A stretch of 64,000 nt of DNA from an uncultured Oscillibacter sp. GTDB taxonomy: Bacteria > Bacillota > Clostridia > Oscillospirales > Oscillospiraceae. The position numbers and the translations under genes were made by a program. Positions within the stretch are counted from its first letter, which is position 1. Each line of letters opens with the position of its first letter. The notes below the pieces were generated by a model. The model was not told where the DNA came from and made no database searches. It was given only the letters and a program-made list of their open reading frames with translations. Below are positions 24,442-32,325 of this stretch, one piece after another. The DNA lies in contig CAJUMX010000001.1 in NCBI GenBank assembly GCA_910587705.1, positions 124,001-188,000 on the forward strand. The letters run 5' to 3'.

Positions 24442-24906
24442 ATGAAACTGAAATACAACGCGGAAATCATCTCCGGCGCGGTGTTCGCCGTTGTGGGCGC
24501 GGTGCTGTGGCTGCTGATCCCCTCCCAAATTCAGACCATGGAAAAGGGGGCCGTCAACGCCCAGACGCTGCCCCGCATCGCCATTGGCGGAATGTTTCTT
24601 TTTGCCGTAGGGCTGCTTCTGGAGGGACTGTTTGCCAAGGAGAAGAAGGAACTGGTCATCACTGCGGCGTCCTTCCATTCCGCCGCCTTTAAAAAGGAGC
24701 TGCGCTCCATCGTCTACTGCCTCTTCCTGGTCGTTTACTGTCTGATCATCCAGCCCCTGGGCTTCGTGGTTTCCACGGTGCTGCTGGTTCTGGCGGTCAT
24801 GCTTTACTACGGCGCGCGGAAGTGGTATTATTACGCCATCCCCTTGGCCATGGTAGGCATCGTGTACTATGTGTTCAGGGTGCTGCTCCATGTCTCTCTG
24901 CCTTGA
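24442..24906 (+). CDS. Tripartite tricarboxylate transporter small membrane subunit (TctB family)
   Basis: 154 residues from the ATG at 24442, with GAGGTG 6 nt upstream; the GTG at 24433 is inside that ribosome site. Four hydrophobic segments: IISGAVFAVVGAVLWLLIPS, ALPR-type loop then IAIGGMFLFAVGLLL, SIVYCLFLVVYCLIIQ, and VVSTVLLVLAVMLYY with a final AMVGIVYYVFRVLL. Standard TctB partner between tctC and tctA. Confidence 0.88.
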   Translation: MKLKYNAEIISGAVFAVVGAVLWLLIPSQIQTMEKGAVNAQTLPRIAIGGMFLFAVGLLLEGLFAKEKKELVITAASFHSAAFKKELRSIVYCLFLVVYCLIIQPLGFVVSTVLLVLAVMLYYGARKWYYYAIPLAMVGIVYYVFRVLLHVSLP

Positions 24907-24924
24907 GCCGAAAGGAGATTGTAT

Positions 24925-26418
24925 ATGGAACAGTTTTTAGGCGGACTTGAAATTTTGATGCAATGGCAGAACCTGCTGGTCATCCCCCTGGGCCTCGCCA
25001 TCGGCATTGTGGTGGGGGCCATCCCCGGCCTGACCTCCGACCTGGGCATCATTCTCTGCATTCCCCTGACCTATGGCATGGACCCCACCATGGCCATTTT
25101 GATGCTGCTGGCCATCTACTGCGGCGGAACCTATGGCGGCTCCATCACGGCAATTCTCATCAACACCCCCGGCACCTCCGCCAACGCCGCAACCCTCTTT
25201 GACGGCTATCCCATGACGGTGAAGGGTCAAGCCTTCAAGGCGCTGCAAATGGCCCTGTTCGCCTCCACCATCGGCGGGCTGATCAGCGCGTTTGCCCTGC
25301 TCTTCCTGGCCCCGCAGATTGCGAAAATCACCCTGCTCTTTGGCCCGGCGGAGTATTTCGCCCTGGCGGTCTTTGGCCTGTCCGTCATTGCCGGCGTATC
25401 CAACAACAGCATTTTCAAAGGACTCATCGGGGCCTGCATCGGCCTCTTCATGGCGACGGTGGGTGTGGACAACATCAGCGGCACCGCCCGCTTCATCTTC
25501 GGACAGCGGAAGCTCATGGCGGGCATCGATCTCATCATCGCTCTGATCGGCATGTTTGCCATTTCGGAAATTCTGATGAAGTCCAAATACAACCCCAAAA
25601 CGGACCATAAAACCATCAGCGCCAGTGCCATTACCAAGGACAAAATCACAAAAGACGAATACCGCCGCTGCTGGAAGCCCATCGGCTTGGGCTCTCTGAT
25701 CGGCGTCATCATCGGCGCCACCCCCGGCACCGGCGGGGGCCTCGCGGCCTTCATCGCCTACAACCAGACCAAGCAGTCCTCCAAACACCCGGAGACCTTC
25801 GGCCACGGTGAGATCGAGGGCGTGGCGGCCTCCGAATCCGCCAACAACGGCGCCTGCGGCGCCACCATGATTCCCATGCTGACCCTGGGCGTTCCCGGCG
25901 ACGGAGCCACGGCCATTTTGATGGGCGCGTTCATGCTCCACGGCATGGTGCCCGGCCCCACCCTCTTCGCGGAGCAGGGGAACATTCTCTACGCCATCAT
26001 GCTGGGTCTCCTTGTGGTCAACGTCTTTATGTACATCATCGGCAGCGGCTTTACCCGCTTCTATGCCCATATCACCCGGATTCCCTATGAAATCCTGGCC
26101 CCCATCGTGATGACCTTCTGCATCGCAGGGGCCTACTCCACCAACAACCGGGTCTATGATATCTTCATCATTTTGATTTTCGGCATCGTGGCCTACTTCC
26201 TGCGGCGGATGGACTTCCAGCTGGTGCCCATTCTGCTGGGCATCGTCCTGGGCCCTCTGGCGGAGAAGAATTTCCGCCGGGCCATGGTCATTTCCGAGGG
26301 CAGCTTCAAGATTTTCTTCACCCGGCCCATCAGCTGCGCGTTCCTCCTCATCGCCATCGGCTCCGTGCTGCTGTTCGCCTGGAAGAACTATAAGGCGAGA
26401 AGTGTCAAAACCAACTGA
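24925..26418 (+). CDS. Tripartite tricarboxylate transporter large permease (TctA family)
   Basis: 497 residues from the ATG at 24925 (AAAGGAGATTGTAT upstream). The paired family motifs are present: GAIPGLTSDLGIILCIPLTY, YCGGTYGGSITAILINTPGT and the second copy GATPGTGGGLAAFIAYNQ. SESANNGACGATMIPMLTLG and GIVLGPLAEKNFRRAMVIS follow near the end. The residues at the repeat tips (TSD, GTGG) differ from the 6338 paralogue (SAS, AGGS), again pointing to another substrate. Confidence 0.94.
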   Translation: MEQFLGGLEILMQWQNLLVIPLGLAIGIVVGAIPGLTSDLGIILCIPLTYGMDPTMAILMLLAIYCGGTYGGSITAILINTPGTSANAATLFDGYPMTVKGQAFKALQMALFASTIGGLISAFALLFLAPQIAKITLLFGPAEYFALAVFGLSVIAGVSNNSIFKGLIGACIGLFMATVGVDNISGTARFIFGQRKLMAGIDLIIALIGMFAISEILMKSKYNPKTDHKTISASAITKDKITKDEYRRCWKPIGLGSLIGVIIGATPGTGGGLAAFIAYNQTKQSSKHPETFGHGEIEGVAASESANNGACGATMIPMLTLGVPGDGATAILMGAFMLHGMVPGPTLFAEQGNILYAIMLGLLVVNVFMYIIGSGFTRFYAHITRIPYEILAPIVMTFCIAGAYSTNNRVYDIFIILIFGIVAYFLRRMDFQLVPILLGIVLGPLAEKNFRRAMVISEGSFKIFFTRPISCAFLLIAIGSVLLFAWKNYKARSVKTN

Positions 26419-26441
26419 TCTGCCGGAAGGAGTAAGCTGGA

Positions 26442-27326
26442 ATGAAAAAGCAATACGACGTGCTGGTCATCGGGCCGGTATCCCTGGACCACAACATCGA
26501 CTATCAGGGCAATGAGCGCCGGGAAGTGGGCGGGGCAGTGGTGGCCTCCGGCTTTGCCGCCGCCAGGAGCGGAAACAAAACCGCCCTCTTCACCAAGCTG
26601 AATCCCGCCGACGCCGACGTGGAGGCCCGCTTCCAAAACTCCGGCGCGGACCTGTACTGGAAGCCCTCCAAGGCCACCTGCTCCATCCGCAACCAGTACT
26701 TCACCGCCGACAAGGAAAAGCGGTCCTGCACCTCCATGGGCGTGTGTGATCCCTTCCGGTTTGCGGAGCTGCCGGATATCGAGACCGGTATCTATCATTT
26801 TGCCGGTCTGGTCTATGGCGACTTTGACGGTCCCCTCCTGGCCGAGGCGGCGAAGCATGGCAAGGTCGCGGTGGACGTTCAATGCCTCCTGCGGCACGTG
26901 GAGCCGGACAGAACCATGGCCTTCCACGACTGGGCGGAGAAAAAAGAGTACCTGCCCTATATCGATTACCTGAAAACCGACGCGGCCGAGGCGGAAATTC
27001 TCACCGGCCTGACGGACCGGGCGGAGGCGGCGAAGCTCCTCCACCAATGGGGGGCCAAGGAGGTCCTGATCACCCACAACACCGAAGTTCTGGCCTATGA
27101 CGGGGAACGCATTTACACCTGTCCCATCAAGGCCCGGAATCTCTCCGGCCGCACCGGGCGGGGAGACACCACCTTCGCCGGATACATCACCGAGCGGCAG
27201 AGGGCGGATATTCAGTCGGCCCTGCTGTACTGCACCGCCCTGGTCTCCCTGAAAATGGAGACCCCCGGCCCCTTCCAGGGAAGTCGGGAGGACGTTGCGG
27301 AATATATCCGCAGCTTTTATTGCTAA
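26442..27326 (+). CDS. PfkB family carbohydrate kinase
   Basis: 294 residues, ATG behind GGAAGGAGTAAGCTGG. The ribokinase fold is shown by VLVIGPVSLDHNID at the N-terminus, a GG motif (REVGGAVVASGFAAA), and the catalytic signature NLSGRTGRGDTTFAGY, where the D of GRGD is the base. It is slightly short for a PfkB protein but complete. It ends the LacI/MBL/TTT operon and presumably phosphorylates the imported compound or its hydrolysis product. Ribokinase-like proteins also act on nucleosides and sugar acids; the exact substrate is unknown. Confidence 0.88.
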   Translation: MKKQYDVLVIGPVSLDHNIDYQGNERREVGGAVVASGFAAARSGNKTALFTKLNPADADVEARFQNSGADLYWKPSKATCSIRNQYFTADKEKRSCTSMGVCDPFRFAELPDIETGIYHFAGLVYGDFDGPLLAEAAKHGKVAVDVQCLLRHVEPDRTMAFHDWAEKKEYLPYIDYLKTDAAEAEILTGLTDRAEAAKLLHQWGAKEVLITHNTEVLAYDGERIYTCPIKARNLSGRTGRGDTTFAGYITERQRADIQSALLYCTALVSLKMETPGPFQGSREDVAEYIRSFYC

Positions 27327-27379
27327 GTCTTATTTTGAGAGGGTAACGCGCTCTTTTCAAGCAAGACTTTATCCCCCAA

Positions 27380-27412
27380 AAAGGAGGAGACCGCCCGGTC
27401 TCCTCCTTTGTC
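27380..27412 (+). terminator. Rho-independent terminator
   Basis: Perfect 13-bp stem (27380-27392 with 27397-27409), 4-nt loop. The T tract is part of the stem end. It closes the LacI-TTT-kinase operon. Confidence 0.85.
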
Positions 27413-27517
27413 ATCCTGCGGCGTCTTGGGCGCGTATGCCCTCCATGAAACGAAATCCCAGGGCAGTCGTTGGACCGCCGCCTGGAGAGTTTTTCTCTCT
27501 TTTTAAAAAAACCGAAT

Positions 27518-27561
27518 TTTGTAAAGAAATATGTTGCATTTTGCTTTACAAATGCTATAAT
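27518..27561 (+). promoter_or_regulatory. Promoter with flanking inverted repeat (likely autoregulatory operator)
   Basis: TTGCAT (27534-27539), 16 nt, TATAAT (27556-27561). A 9-bp inverted repeat (TTTGTAAAG 27518-27526 and CTTTACAAA 27544-27552) brackets the -35 box. Ribbon-helix-helix antitoxins bind such repeats over their own promoters. Confidence 0.65.
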
Positions 27562-27589
27562 AGAATTGTGCTGAGAGGAGTGACGCTGC

Positions 27590-28645
27590 ATGGCACAGGT
27601 TATGGTAAACTTCCGCATAGACGAGGGCGTAAAGAAAGCGATGGAACAGGCGTGTAAGGAGATGGGATTAAGTATGACCACAGCCTTTACCATTTTTGCC
27701 ACCAAGGTTGGCAGAGAAAAGCGTATTCCCTTCGCGGTCACAGCAGAGCCCTACGGCGGAGAATCCTCCCGCCGGGCAGCCCACCTGGAGGAGCCCGGTC
27801 CGGGGGAAACCGCCCTGGCGCCACGGCGGGAGCAGCTGGAGGTTCTCTGCGCGGAGATTCGGCGGTCCCTGACCGCCATGCACACCGCCATTCCCGCCTC
27901 CATTATGGGGCTTTCCATAGAACGAGTCCGTCTGTTGTGCGGCGACGAGCTGAAGGACAAGATCGCCCGAGCCACCGTGTCTGCCCGAAGCCTGCTCTCC
28001 GGCCGGAGCGCCGGTCTGCCGGAGGAAAAGGACCTGGGCATCCTGGACGAGTATCTGGACGGCCTCGCCAACGTGGCGGAGGAGCTCCGTATCCTTGAGG
28101 GCAGCCTCATTCCCAGCATGAAGGCGCAGCCCCCGCGAAGTGACAGCCATTTCGCGCTGTACGAGAAGCGGCTTTCCGCAGTTTCCCAATCCTTCGACCA
28201 GCTCCAAACCGTGCTGGAGCGCTTTTCCCGGTCCTCCGCCCGAAAACAGGGCAGCGCCCGCTCGGTCCAGGCGCGGCTCCGGCAGGCCGCCGAAACTGTG
28301 GAGACGGCCTACGTGCAGACGGCCCTGGAAGCCCTGGAAGCTTTGGTCCTCCGGCATTACGACGCTTTAGACGATTCTGCCAGGGCCCGCCTGGAGTCCC
28401 ACTATCTCCAAACCCTGGAGCTGACCCTGGAGGAGCTGGGCCGGGCGGAGCGAAGTGGCGAGGACCCCACCGAGAAGGCCGCGCTGTGCCTTCGGGCCGT
28501 GGGCGTCGTGTCCCAGGTCCTCTCCGACGGCGGGCGGGCCCGGCGGGAGCAAACCCAGCGGAGCCTGGAGGTGGAGGTAACCGCCCTGGAACGCCTGGCC
28601 GCCCTACGGGGAGACGTCCCGGGAGACGCAGGGCCGGAGGTCTGA
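27590..28645 (+). CDS. RelB/DinJ-type ribbon-helix-helix domain fused to a long helical region
   Basis: 351 residues, ATG behind GAGAGGAGTGACGCTGC. Residues 1-55 read like a complete RelB/DinJ antitoxin DNA-binding domain (VNFRIDEGVKKAMEQACKEM, then GLSMTTAFTIFATKVGREKR, then IPFAV). Where DinJ proteins stop, a Pro-rich linker leads into about 260 residues of Ala/Leu/Glu/Arg-rich helices (REQLEVLCAEIRRSLTAMHT, VETAYVQTALEALEALVLRH). No toxin gene (RelE/YafQ type) is adjacent; instead a flotillin gene follows 95 nt downstream. The helical part has no membrane segment. The function is unknown: perhaps a DNA-binding scaffold or a regulator of the flotillin gene. This fusion is not one I recognise from described systems. 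Confidence 0.75.
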   Translation: MAQVMVNFRIDEGVKKAMEQACKEMGLSMTTAFTIFATKVGREKRIPFAVTAEPYGGESSRRAAHLEEPGPGETALAPRREQLEVLCAEIRRSLTAMHTAIPASIMGLSIERVRLLCGDELKDKIARATVSARSLLSGRSAGLPEEKDLGILDEYLDGLANVAEELRILEGSLIPSMKAQPPRSDSHFALYEKRLSAVSQSFDQLQTVLERFSRSSARKQGSARSVQARLRQAAETVETAYVQTALEALEALVLRHYDALDDSARARLESHYLQTLELTLEELGRAERSGEDPTEKAALCLRAVGVVSQVLSDGGRARREQTQRSLEVEVTALERLAALRGDVPGDAGPEV

Positions 28646-28740
28646 GGAAAATTCCAAGTCGCCGGGAACCTCGTCCCTTCGTTCCGGCTTGTTTTCATAT
28701 AGAAAACCGATTGTGTCTATTTTGAAAGGAGGAGTTCTAA

Positions 28741-30240
28741 ATGCTTGACAACATCCTGTCCCTGCTTCCCATCATCCTGGCCGTGGTAGTGGTGCTGGCC
28801 ATCATCCTGACCGGCTACGTCAAGGCCCCGCCCGATCAGGCGTACATCATCTCCGGCCTGAAAAAGGAGAGCAAGGTCCTCATTGGCCGGGCCGGAATCC
28901 GGGTTCCCTTCTTCGAGCGCATGGACCGGCTGTACCTGGGACAGATGACGGTGGACATCAAAACCGAGCAGTCCGTCCCCACCAGCGACTTTATTAACGT
29001 CAACGTGGACGCCGTGGCAAAGGTCCGCATCTCCCCCCACGCGGAGGGCATCAAGCTGGCGGCCAAGAACTTTCTGAACAAGCGCCCGGAGGAGATTACC
29101 CGGGACCTCCAGGACTCCCTCCAGGGCAATATGCGGGAGATCATCGGCACGCTGTCCTTGAAGGAAATTAACACGGACCGGGATTCCTTCTCCGACCAGG
29201 TCATGCAAAAGGCCAGCAAGGACATGGACAAGCTGGGCATCGAAATCCTCTCCTGCAACATCCAAAACGTCACCGACGAAAACGGGCTGATCAAAGACCT
29301 GGGCGCGGACAATACAAGCCTCATCAAGAAAAACGCCGCCATCGCCAAAGCCCAGGCTGACCGGGACATCGCCATCGCCCAGGCGGAGGCGGAGCGGGAG
29401 TCCAACGAGGCCCGGGTTCTGGCGGACACCCAGATCGCCCAGAAGCAGACGGAGCTGGACATCAAGCGGGCGGAGCTGAAAATCCTGGCGGACGGCAAAA
29501 AGGCCGAGGCCGACGCCGCCTATGAAATCCAGAGCCAGGAGCAGCGCAAGAGCATTGAAACCGCCACGGTCAACGCGGAAATCGCCAAGACCCAGCGCCA
29601 GGCGGAGCTGAAGCAGTACGAGGTCGAGGTGGAAAAGCAGAAGCTGGAGGCGGAAATCCGGGCCAAGGCGGACGCGGAGCGCTACCGCTTGCAGCAGGAG
29701 GCGGAAGCCGCCCTCTACAAGCGGCAGAAGGACGCAGAGGCCAAGCGCTACGAGCAGGAGCAGGAGGCCGAGGCGGAGCGCAAGAGCGCCGAGGCCCAGA
29801 AGTTTGCCAAGGAGCAAGAGGCGGAGGGCATTGCCGCCGTGGGCAAGGCGGAAGCCGAGTCCATCCGGGCCAAGGCCCTGGCGGAGGCCGAGGGCATCGA
29901 CAAAAAGGCGGAGGCCATGAAAAAGTACGGCGAGGCCGCCGTTATTGAGATGGTCATGCAAGCCCTGCCGGAAATCGCCCGAAACGTGGCGGAGCCCCTG
30001 TCCAAGGTGGACAAAATCACCATGTATGGCTCCGGCAACAGCGCCAAGCTACTGGAGGATATTGTCACCGGAACCACCCAGGTCACCGAGGGCATCACCC
30101 AGGGCATGGGTCTGGACGTCAAGTCCCTCATCGCCGGAATGCTGGGCGGCAGATTGGCGGGTGGGGAGGACAAGACGATCATCGTCCAGAATCCTCCGGC
30201 GGCGGAGCAGCCCAGCACCCCTCCCGCAGAGGAAGCATAA
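28741..30240 (+). CDS. Flotillin-like SPFH-domain membrane protein
   Basis: 499 residues, ATG behind GAAAGGAGGAG. An N-terminal membrane anchor (SLLPIILAVVVVLAIILTGY) precedes the SPFH/band-7 domain (about 30-200, with GRAGIRVPFFERMDRLYLGQ and VNVDAVAKVRI). A long Ala/Glu-rich coiled coil runs from 200 to 410, with repeated AEAER/AKA motifs typical of flotillins. A C-terminal oligomerisation segment follows, with VQNPPAAEQPSTPPAEEA as a flexible tail. Flotillins (YuaG/FloT, YqiK) organise membrane microdomains. NfeD, the usual partner, is not encoded here; the upstream neighbour is the RelB-like fusion gene. Confidence 0.92.
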   Translation: MLDNILSLLPIILAVVVVLAIILTGYVKAPPDQAYIISGLKKESKVLIGRAGIRVPFFERMDRLYLGQMTVDIKTEQSVPTSDFINVNVDAVAKVRISPHAEGIKLAAKNFLNKRPEEITRDLQDSLQGNMREIIGTLSLKEINTDRDSFSDQVMQKASKDMDKLGIEILSCNIQNVTDENGLIKDLGADNTSLIKKNAAIAKAQADRDIAIAQAEAERESNEARVLADTQIAQKQTELDIKRAELKILADGKKAEADAAYEIQSQEQRKSIETATVNAEIAKTQRQAELKQYEVEVEKQKLEAEIRAKADAERYRLQQEAEAALYKRQKDAEAKRYEQEQEAEAERKSAEAQKFAKEQEAEGIAAVGKAEAESIRAKALAEAEGIDKKAEAMKKYGEAAVIEMVMQALPEIARNVAEPLSKVDKITMYGSGNSAKLLEDIVTGTTQVTEGITQGMGLDVKSLIAGMLGGRLAGGEDKTIIVQNPPAAEQPSTPPAEEA

Positions 30241-30261
30241 TTTTGGTTTTACCGATCTAAA

Positions 30262-30297
30262 AAACGGAGGCGTCCTTTTAGGACGCCTCCGTTTCTA
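30262..30297. terminator. Bidirectional terminator hairpin
   Basis: Perfect 14-bp stem (30262-30275 with 30281-30294), 5-nt loop. It lies between the flotillin gene and the convergent adenine deaminase gene and could serve both. Confidence 0.85.
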
Positions 30298-30329
30298 GTT
30301 TTCACTTCCGCCGGGCAACCTCCCGCCCC

Positions 30330-32054
30330 TCACACGTAGCTTTGACTTCCCACGTCGAACACGCCCCGGGTGGTGATCCGCAGGGTGGGAATCACCGGCA
30401 GGGCCATGAAGCTCAAGGTCATAAAGGGGTCGATACCCCGGTTAACCCCCAAGGCGTAAGCCGCCGCCTTGGCGGCCTCCAGCTCTTCGTTCACCGCCTC
30501 CAGGGGCTCGTCGCTCATAATGCCCCCGATCGCCAAGGGGACTTCCGCCGCAGGCTTTCCGCCGTCCCAGACCACAATGCCACCGTTCAGCTCCACCACC
30601 CGGTTCACGGCAGCGGCGCAGTCCTCCTCGCTGGCCCCCACCACGATGATATTATGGGAGTCGTGGGAAATGCTGGTGGCCACCGCGCCGGATTGCAAGC
30701 CGTAGCCCTGGAGGAAGCCCAGGCCGATGTGTCCGGTGCCCTTGTGGCGCTCCACCACGGCGGCCCGGAGGATATCCTGGGCAGCATTCGCCGTCTCGGC
30801 CCGGCCCGCGTCCAGGGTAGTGATCTCGCCGTCCACCATACCCACCACGCCCAGGGGACCGCTGCTCTGGAAGTCTTTTGCCGTGAGGGTCCGCACCTGG
30901 AAGGTATGGTGGGCCCGCTCCGTCAGCCGGGGCTCCACGGCGGGAACCGGGAAGGGCTTGGCTTCGCCCTGTTCCGCCGCCAGAAGTCCCTGCTTATAAA
31001 CTGCCTTCACCTGGAAGCTCTGGAAATCGCCGATGATCACCAGATCCGCCAGATACCCCGGCGCAATAGCTCCCCGGTCATGCAGCCCAAAGTACTGGGC
31101 GGCGTTGAGAGTGACCGCCTTCACGGCTACGATGGGGTCCGCTCCCAACCCTATGGCCTGTTTGATGATCGCGTCAAGATGGCCCGTTTCCAAGAGGTCG
31201 CCGGGGTGCTTATCGTCGGTGCAGAGGAGGCACCGGCTTCCGTACTTCTCGTTCAGCAGGGGGACCAGGGCCTCCAGATTCCGGGCGGCGGTGCCCTCCC
31301 GAATCATGATATACTGCCCCCGCTCCAGCTTGGCAATCGCGTCCTGGAGATCGTGGCACTCGTGGTCCGAGCGGACCCCGGCGGCAATGTAGGCATTCAG
31401 GCCGTTCCCCGCCAGGTCCGGCGCGTGGCCGTCGATCCGCCGGTCCGCCAAATCCGCCGCCGCTAGCTTTTCCAACACGCTTTCGTCTCCTGCCAGGACG
31501 CCCACAAAGTTCATCATCTCCGCCAGGCCCTGTACCCGGGGATGGCTGTAAAAGCCATCCAGGTCCTCTCGCTCCAGCACCGCGCCGGACTCGTCCAAGG
31601 GCGTGGCGGGAACGCAGGAGGGCAGCATAAACCGCACGTCTACCGGCAGGCCCTCCGTGGCCTGGAGCATATACGCAATGCCGTCCGCCCCCAGGACGTT
31701 GGCAATTTCGTGGGGGTCCGTCACCACCATGGTGGTGCCGTGGGGCAGCACTGCCCTGGCAAATTCCGCCGGAGCCACCAGGGAGCTCTCCAGGTGAATG
31801 TGGGCGTCCAGGAAGCCCGGAAGCACCAGCTTGCCGGTGCAGTCCTGCTCCTCCCTGCCGGAGTAGGACCCCACGCCCACAATGCGGCCCTCCGCCACGG
31901 CGATGTCCGCCGTCAGCACCTCGCCTGTAAAGACGTTGACGTATGACGCGTTTTTCAGCACCAGGTCCGCTGCCTCCCGGCCCATGGCCGCGTCGACCAC
32001 CCGCCGCTTCCGCTCTGCTTCCCGGCGGATTCTCTCCTCCTTGCGCTCAGGCAT
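30330..32054 (-). CDS. ade: Adenine deaminase
   Basis: 574 residues, ATG behind AAAGGAGCG on the minus strand. It hydrolyses adenine to hypoxanthine and ammonia. It has an amidohydrolase fold: LVLPGFLDAHIHLESSLVAP holds the HxH metal motif, GTTMVVTDPHEIANVLG is a signature of this enzyme, and HAPDLAGNGLNAYIAAGVRSDHE and CLLCTDDKHPGDLLETGHLD carry further active-site residues. The C-terminal domain (SHDSHNIIVVGASEEDC) is also typical. It is divergent from an NCS2 purine permease, so imported adenine would be deaminated directly. A full-length, normal enzyme. Confidence 0.96.
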   Translation of the reverse strand: MPERKEERIRREAERKRRVVDAAMGREAADLVLKNASYVNVFTGEVLTADIAVAEGRIVGVGSYSGREEQDCTGKLVLPGFLDAHIHLESSLVAPAEFARAVLPHGTTMVVTDPHEIANVLGADGIAYMLQATEGLPVDVRFMLPSCVPATPLDESGAVLEREDLDGFYSHPRVQGLAEMMNFVGVLAGDESVLEKLAAADLADRRIDGHAPDLAGNGLNAYIAAGVRSDHECHDLQDAIAKLERGQYIMIREGTAARNLEALVPLLNEKYGSRCLLCTDDKHPGDLLETGHLDAIIKQAIGLGADPIVAVKAVTLNAAQYFGLHDRGAIAPGYLADLVIIGDFQSFQVKAVYKQGLLAAEQGEAKPFPVPAVEPRLTERAHHTFQVRTLTAKDFQSSGPLGVVGMVDGEITTLDAGRAETANAAQDILRAAVVERHKGTGHIGLGFLQGYGLQSGAVATSISHDSHNIIVVGASEEDCAAAVNRVVELNGGIVVWDGGKPAAEVPLAIGGIMSDEPLEAVNEELEAAKAAAYALGVNRGIDPFMTLSFMALPVIPTLRITTRGVFDVGSQSYV

Positions 32055-32082
32055 GGAATCACGCTCCTTTCTTTTCTACCAT

Positions 32083-32113
32083 ATTATGTATCTTTCTTCC
32101 AGAGATTTGTCAA
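32083..32113 (-). promoter_or_regulatory. Promoter for adenine deaminase
   Basis: Minus strand TTGACA (32113-32108), 17 nt, TACATA (32090-32085), with an overlapping CATAAT at 19 nt spacing. Confidence 0.6.
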
Positions 32114-32209
32114 GGGCTCAGTCCAAAGACTTTTCTGCGAAGGGGCATTTTCTCACAGGACGTAAAGGTCGGCCTTTTATGTTTGGCACAAATGACAGCG
32201 AAATTATCC

Positions 32210-32238
32210 TTGCATTTTTTGGCAAAATGCTGTATAGT
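32210..32238 (+). promoter_or_regulatory. Promoter for the NCS2 permease
   Basis: TTGCAT (32210-32215), 17 nt, TATAGT (32233-32238), with a TG just before the -10. The roughly 80-nt leader that follows contains a short hairpin (GTTCG/CGAAC near 32275) but no purine riboswitch core. Confidence 0.65.
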
Positions 32239-32325
32239 AAAAATACGGACAGCGTTTTCGGGACTTTGGCAGGTTCGCCGCGAACGCCCTACCGTGAAAA
32301 TCTGAAAGAGAAAAGAGGGAATCCT

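Noticed and set aside
23136..24470. 444-codon minus-strand frame opposite tctC
   Set aside because: Low-complexity shadow; crosses several real gene boundaries.
30342..31466. 374-codon plus-strand frame opposite adenine deaminase
   Set aside because: Antisense shadow of a certain gene; no family motif.
32239..32325. Purine riboswitch in the leader of the NCS2 permease
   Set aside because: The conserved purine-riboswitch core (TCTACC and the matching loop) is absent; only a short hairpin is visible.
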